A stretch of DNA of 64,000 nt from Micromonospora pattaloongensis (GTDB lineage: Bacteria; Actinomycetota; Actinomycetes; Mycobacteriales; Micromonosporaceae): the NCBI RefSeq assembly GCF_900107255.1, contig NZ_FNPH01000011.1, forward strand, positions 62,001 to 126,000, given 5' to 3'. The notes under the pieces were generated by a model. The model saw only the letters and a program-made list of their open reading frames with translations. It had not been told where the DNA came from and searched no databases. The position numbers and the translations under genes were made by a program. The number at the start of each line of letters is the position of its first letter. Position 1 is the first letter of the stretch. Positions 38,991 through 47,384 of the stretch are shown here, piece by piece.

Positions 38991-40108
38991 AGCACCACCC
39001 GCTTCGCGGTGCGCAGGACGAGCACGAAGAACGGCGCGCCGAAGAACGCGGTGACCACGCCGATCGGGATCTCCGCGGGCGCGGCGACGGTCCGCGCGGC
39101 CAGGTCGGTCAGCGCCAGGAACGCGCCGCCGAAGAGCATGGAGAGCGGCAGGATCGCCCGGTAGCTCGCGCCGACGAGCAGCCGCACGGTGTGCGGCACG
39201 ATGATGCCGACGAACCCGATCAGGCCGGTCGCGGAGACCGCGGCCGCGGTGCCGAGCGACGCGGCGGCGATCAGGAGGTAGCGGGATCGCCGCGGGTGCA
39301 GCCCGAGGCTGGTGGCCTCGGCGTCGCCGACCGAGAGCACGTCGAGCTCGCGCCGGTGCAGCAGCACCACCACGGCGGTGACCGCGGCGTACGGCAGGAC
39401 CAGCAGCACGTCGTGCCAGCCGGCGGTGGCCAGGCGTCCGAGCAGCCAGGCGTAGACCTCGCGGATGCTGTCGGCGTTGCGCTGCAGCAGGTAGGTCTCG
39501 CCGGCCGCGAGGAAGGCGGAGACGGCCACGCCGGCGAGGATCAGCGTCGCGGGCGTGCGGTCGCGACCACCGGCGGCCCCCAGCAGGTACGTGAGCACGA
39601 CCGCGCCGAGCGCGCCGACGAAGGCGGCGAGCGGGATGGTCAGCGGCAGCCCCGTGGTGACGTCGCCGCTGCCCGCCCCGCCACCGACGCCCAGCGTGAT
39701 CATGGCGGTGACGCCGAGCCCCGCGCCCGCCGCGACGCCGAGCAGGTGCGGGTCGGCCAGCGGATTGCGGAAGACGCCCTGGTAGCAGCCGCCGGCCAGC
39801 GCCAGCATTCCGCCGACGAGCAGCGCGAGCACGACCCGGGGCAGCCGCAGCTGGGTGAGGATCGCGATCTCCCGCTCGGTGAGCCCGCTGTCGATCCGCA
39901 CGCCGGGGATGAGGTTGAGCAGTTCGGCCGCGACGCTGCCGGGCGGCAGGCCGACCGGGCCGAAGGCGAGCCCGGCGAGGGCGGCCACGACGACGGCGAC
40001 GACGCCGGCGGCGAGCCAGGCGGGACGCAGCGGGCGACGCCGCGTACCGCGCGGCTCCCCGACCGCCGCGCGGGCGGCGGCCGGGGGGCCGGGACGGGCT
40101 TCGATCAC
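38987..40108 (-). CDS. btuC: Cobalamin ABC transporter permease (FecCD family)
   Basis: 373 residues with about nine to ten membrane segments. Family stretches are LRLPRVVLALLVGGMLALAG, QGVFRNPLADPHLLGVAAGA and GFVGIIVPHTVRLLVG. About 40 basic and Ala-rich residues precede the first membrane segment. The GTG at 40108 overlaps the binding-protein stop (GTGA). Second gene of the riboswitch-headed operon. Confidence 0.9.
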   Translation of the reverse strand: MIEARPGPPAAARAAVGEPRGTRRRPLRPAWLAAGVVAVVVAALAGLAFGPVGLPPGSVAAELLNLIPGVRIDSGLTEREIAILTQLRLPRVVLALLVGGMLALAGGCYQGVFRNPLADPHLLGVAAGAGLGVTAMITLGVGGGAGSGDVTTGLPLTIPLAAFVGALGAVVLTYLLGAAGGRDRTPATLILAGVAVSAFLAAGETYLLQRNADSIREVYAWLLGRLATAGWHDVLLVLPYAAVTAVVVLLHRRELDVLSVGDAEATSLGLHPRRSRYLLIAAASLGTAAAVSATGLIGFVGIIVPHTVRLLVGASYRAILPLSMLFGGAFLALTDLAARTVAAPAEIPIGVVTAFFGAPFFVLVLRTAKRVVL

Positions 40109-41037
40109 GCCGCGGGGACCTTGGCGACCGCGTCGACGATCGCCCGGACCAGGTCGACCACGCGCGGCCCCCAGCGGGAGGCGATGTCGTCGTCCAGGGT
40201 GACGATCTGGTTGTTCTTGACGGCGTTCATCGCGGCCCAGCCGCTGCGCGCCTTGACCGTCTCCGGCGACTGCTGGCAGCACTTCACGTCGGCCAGGAAG
40301 ATGAGGTCGGGATTCGCCTTGACCAGCACCTCCTGGGACAGCTGCGGGTAGCCGCCCTTGGCGCCGTCCGGGTCGGCCGCGTCGGCGACGTTCTCCATGC
40401 CGACCAGCGCGAAGAGCGAGCCGACGAGGGTCTTGCTGGTCACGGAGTAGAAGGTCGGGTCGAGCTCGTAGTAGTAGCGCAGCTTGGTCGCGCGCTGCGG
40501 CACGTCCTTGACGAGCTTGTCGATCTCGTTCTTCATCCGCGTGGTCAGGTCGGCCGCCTCGTCCGGGTGGCCGGTGAGCGCGCCCAGGTCGGCGATCTGC
40601 TGGTACGTGTCGTCCAGCGTCTTCGCGGCGGGCGCGACGTAGACCGGGACCTTCAGCTTGGTGAGCTGGTCGACAACCTTGTTCGTGTCGTTGGAGAGCA
40701 CCACGAGGTCTGGATTCTTCGCGGCGATCGCCTCGGCGTTCGGGTTGAAGCCCGACAGGTCGCTCTTCGGCGCCTCGGCCGGATAGTTGGAGTTGTCGTC
40801 GACCGCGGTGACCTGCTTGCCGGCGCCGATGGCGAAGAGCATCTCGGTGGCGCTCGGCGAGAGCGCGACGATCTTCTCGGGCCGCTTCTCCAGCGTGACG
40901 GTGCCGACGGTCACGGGGAACGTGGCGGCGCTGCTCGGGGCGGCCGCCGGCGTGTCGTCCGAGCCGTTGGCGCAGCCGGTCACGATCAGGGCCGCCGCGG
41001 CGAGCACGGCGGTGGCGACGGTGCGGATGGGTCTCAT
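40105..41037 (-). CDS. btuF: Cobalamin-binding lipoprotein of ABC transporter
   Basis: 310 residues. A lipoprotein signal peptide (basic start, hydrophobic core, lipobox around ALIVTGC, Cys near 23) is followed by a class III periplasmic-binding fold of the BtuF/FhuD type: EKIVALSPSATEMLFAIGAG, then NPDLVVLSND and NPDLIFLAD. The ATG at 41037 is preceded by AGGAGG, which is partly enclosed in a hairpin of the upstream riboswitch. Captures B12 or a precursor outside the membrane; heme or siderophore is less likely given the riboswitch. Confidence 0.9.
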   Translation of the reverse strand: MRPIRTVATAVLAAAALIVTGCANGSDDTPAAAPSSAATFPVTVGTVTLEKRPEKIVALSPSATEMLFAIGAGKQVTAVDDNSNYPAEAPKSDLSGFNPNAEAIAAKNPDLVVLSNDTNKVVDQLTKLKVPVYVAPAAKTLDDTYQQIADLGALTGHPDEAADLTTRMKNEIDKLVKDVPQRATKLRYYYELDPTFYSVTSKTLVGSLFALVGMENVADAADPDGAKGGYPQLSQEVLVKANPDLIFLADVKCCQQSPETVKARSGWAAMNAVKNNQIVTLDDDIASRWGPRVVDLVRAIVDAVAKVPAA

Positions 41038-41038
41038 C

Positions 41039-41265
41039 GGTCCTCCTGTCGGTCGAGGAGCTGGTGCTTCGCCGACAGGGGCCGAGTTGGTGGGCGCCCC
41101 GCCTGCGAGGCGCCCTTCCTCGAGAGCGCTTGTCGCGACCGCGCCGCAGGCGGCCTGGCTCATCCTCCGCGCGGCCAACGGCGCCCGGTTACGGGCGGCC
41201 GTGCGGAACGGGGCATCACAGTTGCGGGACAGCGCCGGGTTCACACCGGCTTCGCTGCGGAGCAG
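41039..41265 (-). promoter_or_regulatory. Cobalamin riboswitch controlling btuFCD
   Basis: Read on the minus strand, the conserved core GAAGCCGGTGTGAACC runs down from 41253, followed by the CCCGCAACTGTGA stretch and the B12 box AGCCAGGCCGCCTGC (41160-41146). Downstream, a GGGCGCC/GGCGCCC hairpin and then the stem 41045-41052 with 41072-41079 lead into the ribosome site; the second stem takes in part of AGGAGG. This suggests repression of translation when cobalamin is bound. The 353 bp without a gene between btuF and the carboxypeptidase consist of this element, a candidate promoter zone and a terminator. Confidence 0.9.
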
Positions 41266-41330
41266 TCGATAGAAAGGTAGCGCAATGACCAGGGACGATG
41301 CGCCGACGGATGGCCGATCACACACACAGA

Positions 41331-41363
41331 CCGTCGGCCGGGGACGACGTCCCCGGCCGACGG
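41331..41363 (-). terminator. Terminator of the M14 carboxypeptidase gene
   Basis: A perfect 15-bp stem (41331-41345 with 41349-41363) closes on a three-base loop 28 bp after the carboxypeptidase stop. It insulates the riboswitch operon promoter. Confidence 0.75.
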
Positions 41364-41390
41364 CCCGGCGTCCTGCTCGTGGCGGTGGGG

Positions 41391-42719
41391 TCAGCAGTAC
41401 TGGCTCTGCTTGCCGATGGCCCGGTAGGGGCAGTCGGCGAACTCGCTGAGGATCAGCACGGCGTCGCGGTTGCGCGCGGTCTCCCGCGGGATCACCTCGT
41501 CGGGCGGGTAGAAGCCGCCGCCGGAGGCGGAGCCGGGATACATCTCGAAGGTGTACGCCCAGATCTTGTGCACACCCCACATCCAGTCGAGGCTGTCGCC
41601 GTCCGTGATGTAGAGGTCCGACGACTGCTGCGGCGTGTAGCCGTTGGTGTTGGCCATCTGCCGACCGATGGTCGCGAAGGTGTTGTACTGGTCGGCGTTC
41701 ATGCCGGTGGCGGTGTTGTTGTACGTGTAGCCGTACGGCCAGAGCACCAGCTGCGAGTAGGTGTGGAAGTCGATGTTCGCCTTGATCTGCTGCACGCCGC
41801 CGACGACCCGGCTGTTGACGAAGTCGCGCAGCGCCCGCGTCTCCACCGCGGAGAACGCCGACGGGCCGCGGTAGGTCTCGGACGACGTGCTGCCGGAGGA
41901 GCCGCCGCAGCAGCCCCAGTTGTAGCCCCAGTTGCGGTTCAGGTCGGTGCCGACGTACGACGATCCGCTGTTGGGCTGGCGGTTCTTGCGCCACGACCGG
42001 TACGAGCCGGTGGCGATGTCGTACTCGCTGCCGTCCGGGTTGACCGTCGGCACGATCCAGAGCTCGCGGGTGTTGACGATGTTGGTCACCCGGGAGTCGG
42101 AGCCGTAGCTGTCGGTGAAGAGGTTGAGCAGGTAGATCGCCATTTCGACGGTCAGGTGCTCACGGGCGTGCTGCTGCGAGTTGAACAGGATCTCCGGCTC
42201 GTTCTCGTCGGTGTTGACGTTGTCGGAGATCTTGACCGCCATCAGGTCGCGACCCTCGTACGACCGCCCGATGCTGGTCTTGCGGGCGATGGTCGGGTGG
42301 TCGGCGACGACCCGGTTCACCACGGCGGTCAGCTCCGCGTAGTCGTGGTAGTTCGAGTCGGCCGGCGGGAACGCCATGGTGGACGGCCCGGCGCTGGGGT
42401 CGGAGCGGTCCGGCGGGGCGGGGACGGCCTCGATCCGGAAGCCCAGCCGCTGGACGGCCTTCGCCTCGGACGCGGTCGCGGTGATGGTGAGGATGCCGTG
42501 TTCGACGTCGTCGATCGCGGCACCGGTGCCGGCGACCGCGGTGCGGTCGGCGGGCGTGCGCGGGCCGAGCACCCGGTATTCGCGGGCGATCTCCCGCGGC
42601 GCCGGGTCGGGCTGCGCCTGCGCGGCGACCGGGGCGCTCACCGCGGCGAACAGCCCGACGGCCGCGGTTGCGGCCAGGGCCGTCGCCCGGCGTAGCGAGA
42701 CGGATGGGCGGAATCGCAT
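41391..42719 (-). CDS. Secreted zinc carboxypeptidase, M14 family
   Basis: 442 residues. A basic, Ala-rich signal peptide (about residues 1-36, cleavage near AQA) is followed by a propeptide-like region and the M14 domain from about residue 115. The zinc ligands are in [12 protein letters not shown] (His and Glu) and the later His in [27 protein letters not shown] is the substrate-binding Asn/Arg region and the catalytic Glu is in TFEMYPG. It removes C-terminal residues from peptides outside the cell. The divergent gene codes for another secreted peptidase. Confidence 0.93.
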   Translation of the reverse strand: MRFRPSVSLRRATALAATAAVGLFAAVSAPVAAQAQPDPAPREIAREYRVLGPRTPADRTAVAGTGAAIDDVEHGILTITATASEAKAVQRLGFRIEAVPAPPDRSDPSAGPSTMAFPPADSNYHDYAELTAVVNRVVADHPTIARKTSIGRSYEGRDLMAVKISDNVNTDENEPEILFNSQQHAREHLTVEMAIYLLNLFTDSYGSDSRVTNIVNTRELWIVPTVNPDGSEYDIATGSYRSWRKNRQPNSGSSYVGTDLNRNWGYNWGCCGGSSGSTSSETYRGPSAFSAVETRALRDFVNSRVVGGVQQIKANIDFHTYSQLVLWPYGYTYNNTATGMNADQYNTFATIGRQMANTNGYTPQQSSDLYITDGDSLDWMWGVHKIWAYTFEMYPGSASGGGFYPPDEVIPRETARNRDAVLILSEFADCPYRAIGKQSQYC

Positions 42720-42930
42720 AGCTGACCTCCTGGGGGTGGGGAGGATCCCGCTGGATCGGGCCCTAACTGCACCACCCGCCCCATGGTCATATCAATATTT
42801 GTCACCTTCGTTTCCATGCCAAGGTGATCATCATTCTGGCAAAGACTTTCCGTGTGGTTACATCTAGCGAAAGTTCCTTGCGGACGGGATAGTGGCGGCA
42901 GGAGTCCCCCGTACCCCCGTGGGAGCAACC

Positions 42931-44292
42931 ATGGACAGATCCCGGGCCCGCGCGGTCGCCGTCGCCGGTGTCACCGCCCTCGCCCTGCTCGGCGCCGCCG
43001 TCCCGGCCGCCGCGGCGACCCCCACCGCGGCCGCCACCCGGCCCGCGACGCCGATCACCCACGACGAGCAGATCACCTACCACGAGTGGTCGAACCACCG
43101 GCAATGGCGCGGCGGCACCCACCAGGGAACGATGGCCCTCCCCGGCTTCCGCACCGGCATCACGCTGCGCGCCCCCGCCGGCACCACCGAGTACGCCGAC
43201 CCGCACACCGGCGTCACCCGCCGCTGGCAGTACGCCACCTGGACCTCGCCGCTGACCGAGGTCGGCTTCGACGCCACCGAGCTGGTCGCGTCGTGGAACG
43301 CCGACACCCCCGCCGGCACCTGGATCCAGATCGAGCTGCAGGGCACGTACAACACCGGGGACCGGACCCCGTGGTACGTCATGGGCCGCTGGGCCTCCGG
43401 CGACCAGGACATCCGGCGCACCACCGTCAACCGCCAGGGCGACCCGTGGTCGAGCATCTGGACCGACACCTTCGCGATCGACGACGCGTCCGCCGGCGTG
43501 CTGCTGCGGGCGTACCAGCTCCGGCTCACCCTGTACCGCGCGCCGGAGCAGCGGCGCGCGCCGCGGGTCTGGATGCTGGGCGCGATGAGCTCGGCGGTGC
43601 CGGACCGGTTCTCGGTCACGCCGAGCGCCGGAGGCATCGCCTGGGGCCGGGAGCTGGCCGTCCCGCGCTACTCGCAGAACGTCCACGCCGGCCACTACCC
43701 GGAGTACGACGGCGGCGGTCAGGCCTGGTGCTCCCCCACCTCGACCGAGATGGTCGTGGAGTACTGGGGGCGTGGGCCGTCCGAGGAGGAGACCGCCTGG
43801 GTCGACCCGACCTACCCGGACCCCAGCGTCAACCACGCCGCCCGGATGACCTACGACTACGCGTACGAGGGTGCGGGGAACTGGCCGTTCAATACCGCGT
43901 ACGCGGCGTCGCGGCGGGGACTGGACGCGAGGGTGACCCGGCTGCACTCGCTCGACGAGGTGGAGCGCTTCATCGCCGCCGGCATCCCCGTGGTGACCAG
44001 TCAGTCCTTCCTGGCCAGCGAGCTCGACGGCGCCAACTACGGCACCTCCGGGCACCTGTTCGTCATCGTCGGGTTCACCGACGACGGCGACGTGATCGTG
44101 AATGATCCGGCCTCGTCGTCGAACGAGGTCGTCCGCAACGTCTACCAGCGGGAGCAGTTCGAGCAGATCTGGCTGCGCACCAAGCGCCACACCGCGGCCG
44201 GCACGGTCGCCGGCGGCTCCGGCGGCATCGTCTACCTGATCAAGCCCTGGTGGAAGCCCTGGCCGGCGGTGCCCGGCTCCACCAACTGGTAG
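42931..44292 (+). CDS. Secreted C39-like cysteine peptidase
   Basis: 453 residues. A signal peptide (residues 1-29, ending in Ala repeats) leads to an N-terminal beta-rich region of about 200 residues, then a C39-type (Peptidase_C39_2) papain-like domain. The catalytic Cys is C267 in GQAWCSPTSTEM, the His is in SGHLFVIVGF and the Asp/Asn in VIVNDPASSS. GGGAG stands five bases before ATG 42931. Likely digests peptides outside the cell; it is not fused to an ABC exporter as bacteriocin-processing C39 proteins are. Confidence 0.88.
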   Translation: MDRSRARAVAVAGVTALALLGAAVPAAAATPTAAATRPATPITHDEQITYHEWSNHRQWRGGTHQGTMALPGFRTGITLRAPAGTTEYADPHTGVTRRWQYATWTSPLTEVGFDATELVASWNADTPAGTWIQIELQGTYNTGDRTPWYVMGRWASGDQDIRRTTVNRQGDPWSSIWTDTFAIDDASAGVLLRAYQLRLTLYRAPEQRRAPRVWMLGAMSSAVPDRFSVTPSAGGIAWGRELAVPRYSQNVHAGHYPEYDGGGQAWCSPTSTEMVVEYWGRGPSEEETAWVDPTYPDPSVNHAARMTYDYAYEGAGNWPFNTAYAASRRGLDARVTRLHSLDEVERFIAAGIPVVTSQSFLASELDGANYGTSGHLFVIVGFTDDGDVIVNDPASSSNEVVRNVYQREQFEQIWLRTKRHTAAGTVAGGSGGIVYLIKPWWKPWPAVPGSTNW

Positions 44293-44308
44293 GCGCACGG
44301 GGATCGGC

Positions 44309-44344
44309 GGGTCCGGCACGGTCAACGACGCCCGTGCCGGGCCC
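44309..44344. terminator. Bidirectional hairpin terminator
   Basis: A 13-bp stem with one G-T pair (44309-44321 with 44332-44344) lies between the stops of the C39 peptidase and the convergent WXG100-type operon. Confidence 0.65.
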
Positions 44345-44351
44345 GTCGCCG

Positions 44352-45143
44352 TCACAGCAGCTGCGGCAGCTCCCAGCTCTTGTCCGCGCCCGTGACCTTG
44401 TCGATCGTCGGCCCGAGGGTCGGCTTGACGATCGCCTGTTTGATCACCCAGTTCGTCGCGATCAGCTGGTATCCGCTCGCCGAGGCGTAGCGCGCGGTCG
44501 CCCAGTTCTGCACTCCGACGCTGCGGATCGATGTCAGCTTGTACGCCTTGGCGAACGTGCTCATCTTGCCGAGGAACTCGGCGACCTTGCGGAGCAGGTT
44601 CGCGAGCCGCAGCGCCACCGCGGCGGCCCGGGTGCCGGCCAACCCCGCCTCCACGGCGCCCGCTGCCGCGCCCACCGCGACCGACGCGCCGGCGGTGATC
44701 CAGGCCGACGCGAGCGCGACGATGATCGTCACGATCAGCCAGGCGATCAGCTCACGCACGATCTGCTCGACCAGCTCCTGCGCCTGCTGCGCGCCCTCGG
44801 CCGACCCCTCCAGCAGCTCCGCGGTGGCCACGAAATGCTCGCCGATCTCGGTCAGGGACCGGTTGAGCTCCGCCATCTCCGCGTTGAACGAGGTCGCCGC
44901 CGCACCCTCCCAGTAGGAGAGCAGGTCGGTCCGGGCGTCCAGCTCCGACCGGGCGAACTCCTCCAGCCGGCCCGCCGCGTCCCGCCACGCCACGGCCTTC
45001 GCCCGCAGCTGGTCCGGGTCGCCGGTGACCTCGTCGAGGGGGTTCGCCAGGAACTCCACGATGGGCTTGATCACGGAGTACGCGGCACCGGCCGGCCCGA
45101 GCCACATCTCGATCCGCTCGGCCCCGCTGGGCGCCCGGGTCAC
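44352..45143 (-). CDS. WXG100-like helical protein with hydrophobic domain
   Basis: 263 residues. The N-terminal part (residues 30-130) is a helical hairpin like WXG100/ESX substrates, with WEGAAATSFNAEM (a W-x-G turn) in place. A hydrophobic Ala/Val-rich stretch follows at about 130-175, then a C-terminal region with no recognised domain. Starts at GTG 45143, overlapping the preceding gene's stop (GTGA). Proteins with this layout are often type VII secretion effectors or their partners, but no ESX ATPase or channel gene is in the window. Function not established. Confidence 0.65.
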   Translation of the reverse strand: MTRAPSGAERIEMWLGPAGAAYSVIKPIVEFLANPLDEVTGDPDQLRAKAVAWRDAAGRLEEFARSELDARTDLLSYWEGAAATSFNAEMAELNRSLTEIGEHFVATAELLEGSAEGAQQAQELVEQIVRELIAWLIVTIIVALASAWITAGASVAVGAAAGAVEAGLAGTRAAAVALRLANLLRKVAEFLGKMSTFAKAYKLTSIRSVGVQNWATARYASASGYQLIATNWVIKQAIVKPTLGPTIDKVTGADKSWELPQLL

Positions 45144-45451
45144 CGCCCGCCCCCGAACCGCTGCGCGCTGGCCTGGTCGGCGCCCTGGTAGTTGTCGCGC
45201 ATCTGCCGGAACGCCACGGCCAGCTCGCCGAAGACGTCCTCCCCGGCGCGCAGCACCTCGAGGCCCTCGGTGGTGCGCTGCTCGTACCCGGCGGCCGTCT
45301 CCCGCGACTCCGGCAGCAGACCGAAGCTGTCCGCGGTCACGTCCGCGTCGAGCAACGTGGACCGCGTCCGGCCGAACCCGTCGGCCAGCTCCGCCATCGC
45401 CTCGGCGTACCGGGTCATCGCGTCCAGGTGGACCCGCAGCGGTTGGCTCAT
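45140..45451 (-). CDS. Small WXG100/EspC-like secretion partner
   Basis: 103 residues, a helical protein typical of small WXG100/EspC-type type VII secretion proteins: RVHLDAMTRYAEAMAELADG then a central loop and a second helix VFGELAVAFRQMRDNY. It precedes the larger WXG100-like gene with a four-base overlap and follows the next gene with an ATGA overlap, so the three form one unit. It probably pairs with the 263-residue product. No secretion system genes are adjacent. Confidence 0.6.
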   Translation of the reverse strand: MSQPLRVHLDAMTRYAEAMAELADGFGRTRSTLLDADVTADSFGLLPESRETAAGYEQRTTEGLEVLRAGEDVFGELAVAFRQMRDNYQGADQASAQRFGGGR

Positions 45452-46044
45452 CGTCTCTCCTCCCCTTCGACCCCGGCCGCCGGCTGCGGCGGACCGATCG
45501 CGGCCGCGGCCCGCTCGCCGAGCTTCGGCAGCGCGCACACCAGCGCGCAGGCCGACCCGTCGGCGAAGACGACCAGGATCCGCCCGCGGCGCAGCGCGCC
45601 GGCCGGCGCGTGGACGGCACCCACCACGCGCGGCCGGTCCACCTCGTACAGCGCGGACGCGACCTGTCCGGCCGGGCCGAACCAGCGCCGCCAGAAGCCA
45701 CCGCCGGGCGCGTCGACCAGCTCAGCGCGGTAGAGCAACAGCCGGCGGTCGGTGACGGCCAGGGCGGCGCTGCCGGTCACGGCGTCGTGGACCGACCGGG
45801 CGATGCTGTCGTCGCCGCCGACCACGGCCCGGCCGAACGTCGCCCGTTGCAGCAGTTGTCCGGGGTGCGCGCCCAGTCCGAGCAGGATCGTCGGGTCCAG
45901 CAGGTTCTTCAGCTCGTCGGCGACGGAGACGTCCTCGGTGGTCCCCGGGTCTCGCACCAGCGGCGACGCGACGAGCAGCGATTCGGCGTCGTGCAGCAGC
46001 GGGCGGAGCACCGGCGCCATGTTGGCGGTGTAGTCCCTGGCCAC
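45448..46044 (-). CDS. Protein of unknown function with PH-like TDRRLLLY motif
   Basis: 198 residues, not firmly recognised. The middle part (AVTDRRLLLYRAEL, followed by a beta-rich region around YEVDRPRVVGA) recalls short bacterial PH-like domains. The N-terminal third is helical, and no signal peptide or membrane segment is seen. First gene of the operon with the two WXG100-like genes, divergent from a YbaB-family gene. GTG 46044 is the start; its ribosome site is weak. Confidence 0.55.
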   Translation of the reverse strand: MARDYTANMAPVLRPLLHDAESLLVASPLVRDPGTTEDVSVADELKNLLDPTILLGLGAHPGQLLQRATFGRAVVGGDDSIARSVHDAVTGSAALAVTDRRLLLYRAELVDAPGGGFWRRWFGPAGQVASALYEVDRPRVVGAVHAPAGALRRGRILVVFADGSACALVCALPKLGERAAAAIGPPQPAAGVEGEERR

Positions 46045-46121
46045 CCGGCAAGAATGCCATCAGATCAACACGAGCACTATTCTTCGGTCGGCGGACACCG
46101 CGCCGGACCGGGAGGAGCCCC

Positions 46122-46523
46122 ATGTCTGAACTCCGCGACCTCTCCGACCTCGCCGATTACGCGCACCGGCAGATCGAACGGATCCAGCGGATGCAGCAGG
46201 ACATCGCGGCGGAGTACGGCGAGGGCCGGTCGCCGCGCGGGCTGGTCCGGGCGCGTACCGGCCCCGGCGGCGCGCTGCTCCAGCTGCGGATCGACCCGGC
46301 CGGGCTGCGGCTGACCGCGGACGAGCTGGAGGCCGAGGTGACCGCGGCAGTGACCGCCGCCCAGCAGCAGTTCGCCGCCCGCGCGGACGAGATCATGGCG
46401 CCGGTGCTCGGCCTGCGCCCGAGCGAGCAGGCCGTCAACGAGCTGGAGGCCGGGATGAACCGGCTGGACGCGCTCGGCGACGACCTCGAACGGCTGGCGC
46501 GGCGGCGGGGGCTCGCCGACTGA
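46122..46523 (+). CDS. YbaB/EbfC-family protein
   Basis: 133 residues. Coiled helices flank a short beta region with the YbaB-like layout (IERIQRMQQDIAAEYGEG at the start, VTAAVTAAQQQF later). YbaB proteins bind DNA, and in actinobacteria many copies sit next to WXG100/ESX genes, as here. GGGAGGAG lies about eight bases before the ATG. Transcribed divergently from the WXG100-like operon; this copy lies outside the dnaX-recR locus, so it is probably not the housekeeping YbaB. Confidence 0.75.
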   Translation: MSELRDLSDLADYAHRQIERIQRMQQDIAAEYGEGRSPRGLVRARTGPGGALLQLRIDPAGLRLTADELEAEVTAAVTAAQQQFAARADEIMAPVLGLRPSEQAVNELEAGMNRLDALGDDLERLARRRGLAD

Positions 46524-46530
46524 GCGGGGC

Positions 46531-46824
46531 TCAGCTCTTCGCGCCGCCCTCTTCCGACTCGGCCGGGGTGGCGGGCGGCTGGTCGTCGCCGGCCAGCGCG
46601 GAGCGCAGCCGTTCCTTCTCGGCCCGCCGCCGCTCGGCCGCCTCCGCCAACTGCTGGGCCATCTGGTCCCGCAGGCCGCGCAGGAAGAAGAACGAGACCG
46701 CCGCGGAGAACACCACCGCCAGCATCAGCTTGATGAGCAGGTCGAGGGGGGTCGGCCAGAGCGCCACCAGGACCACGACGAACAGCCCGATGCGGGCCAA
46801 CGTGTACTTCACGGCGGGACTCAT
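46531..46824 (-). CDS. DUF4229-like small membrane protein
   Basis: 97 residues with two hydrophobic segments (about residues 8-24 and 30-48), followed by a charged helix rich in Glu, Arg and Ala and an acidic Pro-rich tail. This layout, beginning with KYTLARIGLFVV, matches the actinobacterial DUF4229 family. Its role is unknown; in many actinobacteria the family lies near menaquinone genes, and mqnE is 0.5 kb away. It ends 7 bp from the convergent YbaB gene. Confidence 0.7.
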   Translation of the reverse strand: MSPAVKYTLARIGLFVVVLVALWPTPLDLLIKLMLAVVFSAAVSFFFLRGLRDQMAQQLAEAAERRRAEKERLRSALAGDDQPPATPAESEEGGAKS

Positions 46825-46878
46825 GTTTGATCTCCGATCACAGTTCGCCGACCCGGCCACCGGGGCCGCGCCATCCGC

Positions 46879-47301
46879 TCAGCTTCGCTGCGCCAGCCAC
46901 CGCACGCCGTGGAACCAGACCAGCGCGTAGACCAGCGAGAAGACCGTGGCGCCGACACCGCCAGCCGCGAGCGGCGGAAGCCCGTTCGTCAGGCCGGCGC
47001 CGAGCAGCCCGGCCGCGATCGCGACCGCGGCCGCGACCAGCGCGACGGCGATCCGGGCCGGGCCGATCCGCCAGGCCCGGAACTCCTCGGCGAAGAGCCA
47101 CACCGGCAGGATCACCGCGAGCCAGCCGTTGGCGTCGCCGAACCGGCCCGCGCCGACAACCGACAGCCCCGCGTCGAAGACCGCGAGCACCGCGAGCCCG
47201 ATGACCAGGCCGGCGAGGGTCACACCGAGCAGGTCGGGCAGCGCGACGACCCGCCCGTCGGCGTCGCGCCGCGGGAAGCTGTCGCTCTTCGCTTCCGTCA
47301 T
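46879..47301 (-). CDS. Small integral membrane protein
   Basis: 140 residues, unrecognised. Four hydrophobic segments are seen, at roughly residues 22-45, 52-70, 78-100 and 105-125, with a short cytosolic start and RWLAQRS end. It stands 83 bp downstream of mqnE and 54 bp upstream of the DUF4229-like gene, all on one strand, so the three may share a message. ATG 47301 is taken as start; a GTG nine bases upstream is in frame. Confidence 0.6.
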   Translation of the reverse strand: MTEAKSDSFPRRDADGRVVALPDLLGVTLAGLVIGLAVLAVFDAGLSVVGAGRFGDANGWLAVILPVWLFAEEFRAWRIGPARIAVALVAAAVAIAAGLLGAGLTNGLPPLAAGGVGATVFSLVYALVWFHGVRWLAQRS

Positions 47302-47384
47302 GACCCTCACGAGGGTACGCGAGCCGCCGAGCGGCACCGCCGACGAGCCGGCGATGCCGTTGCGCTCGGCGCCTGACGCCGGCG

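Noticed and set aside
38172-41037. btuFCD as a heme or siderophore importer
   Set aside because: The proteins alone allow it, but the cobalamin riboswitch in the leader is a stronger guide to the ligand.
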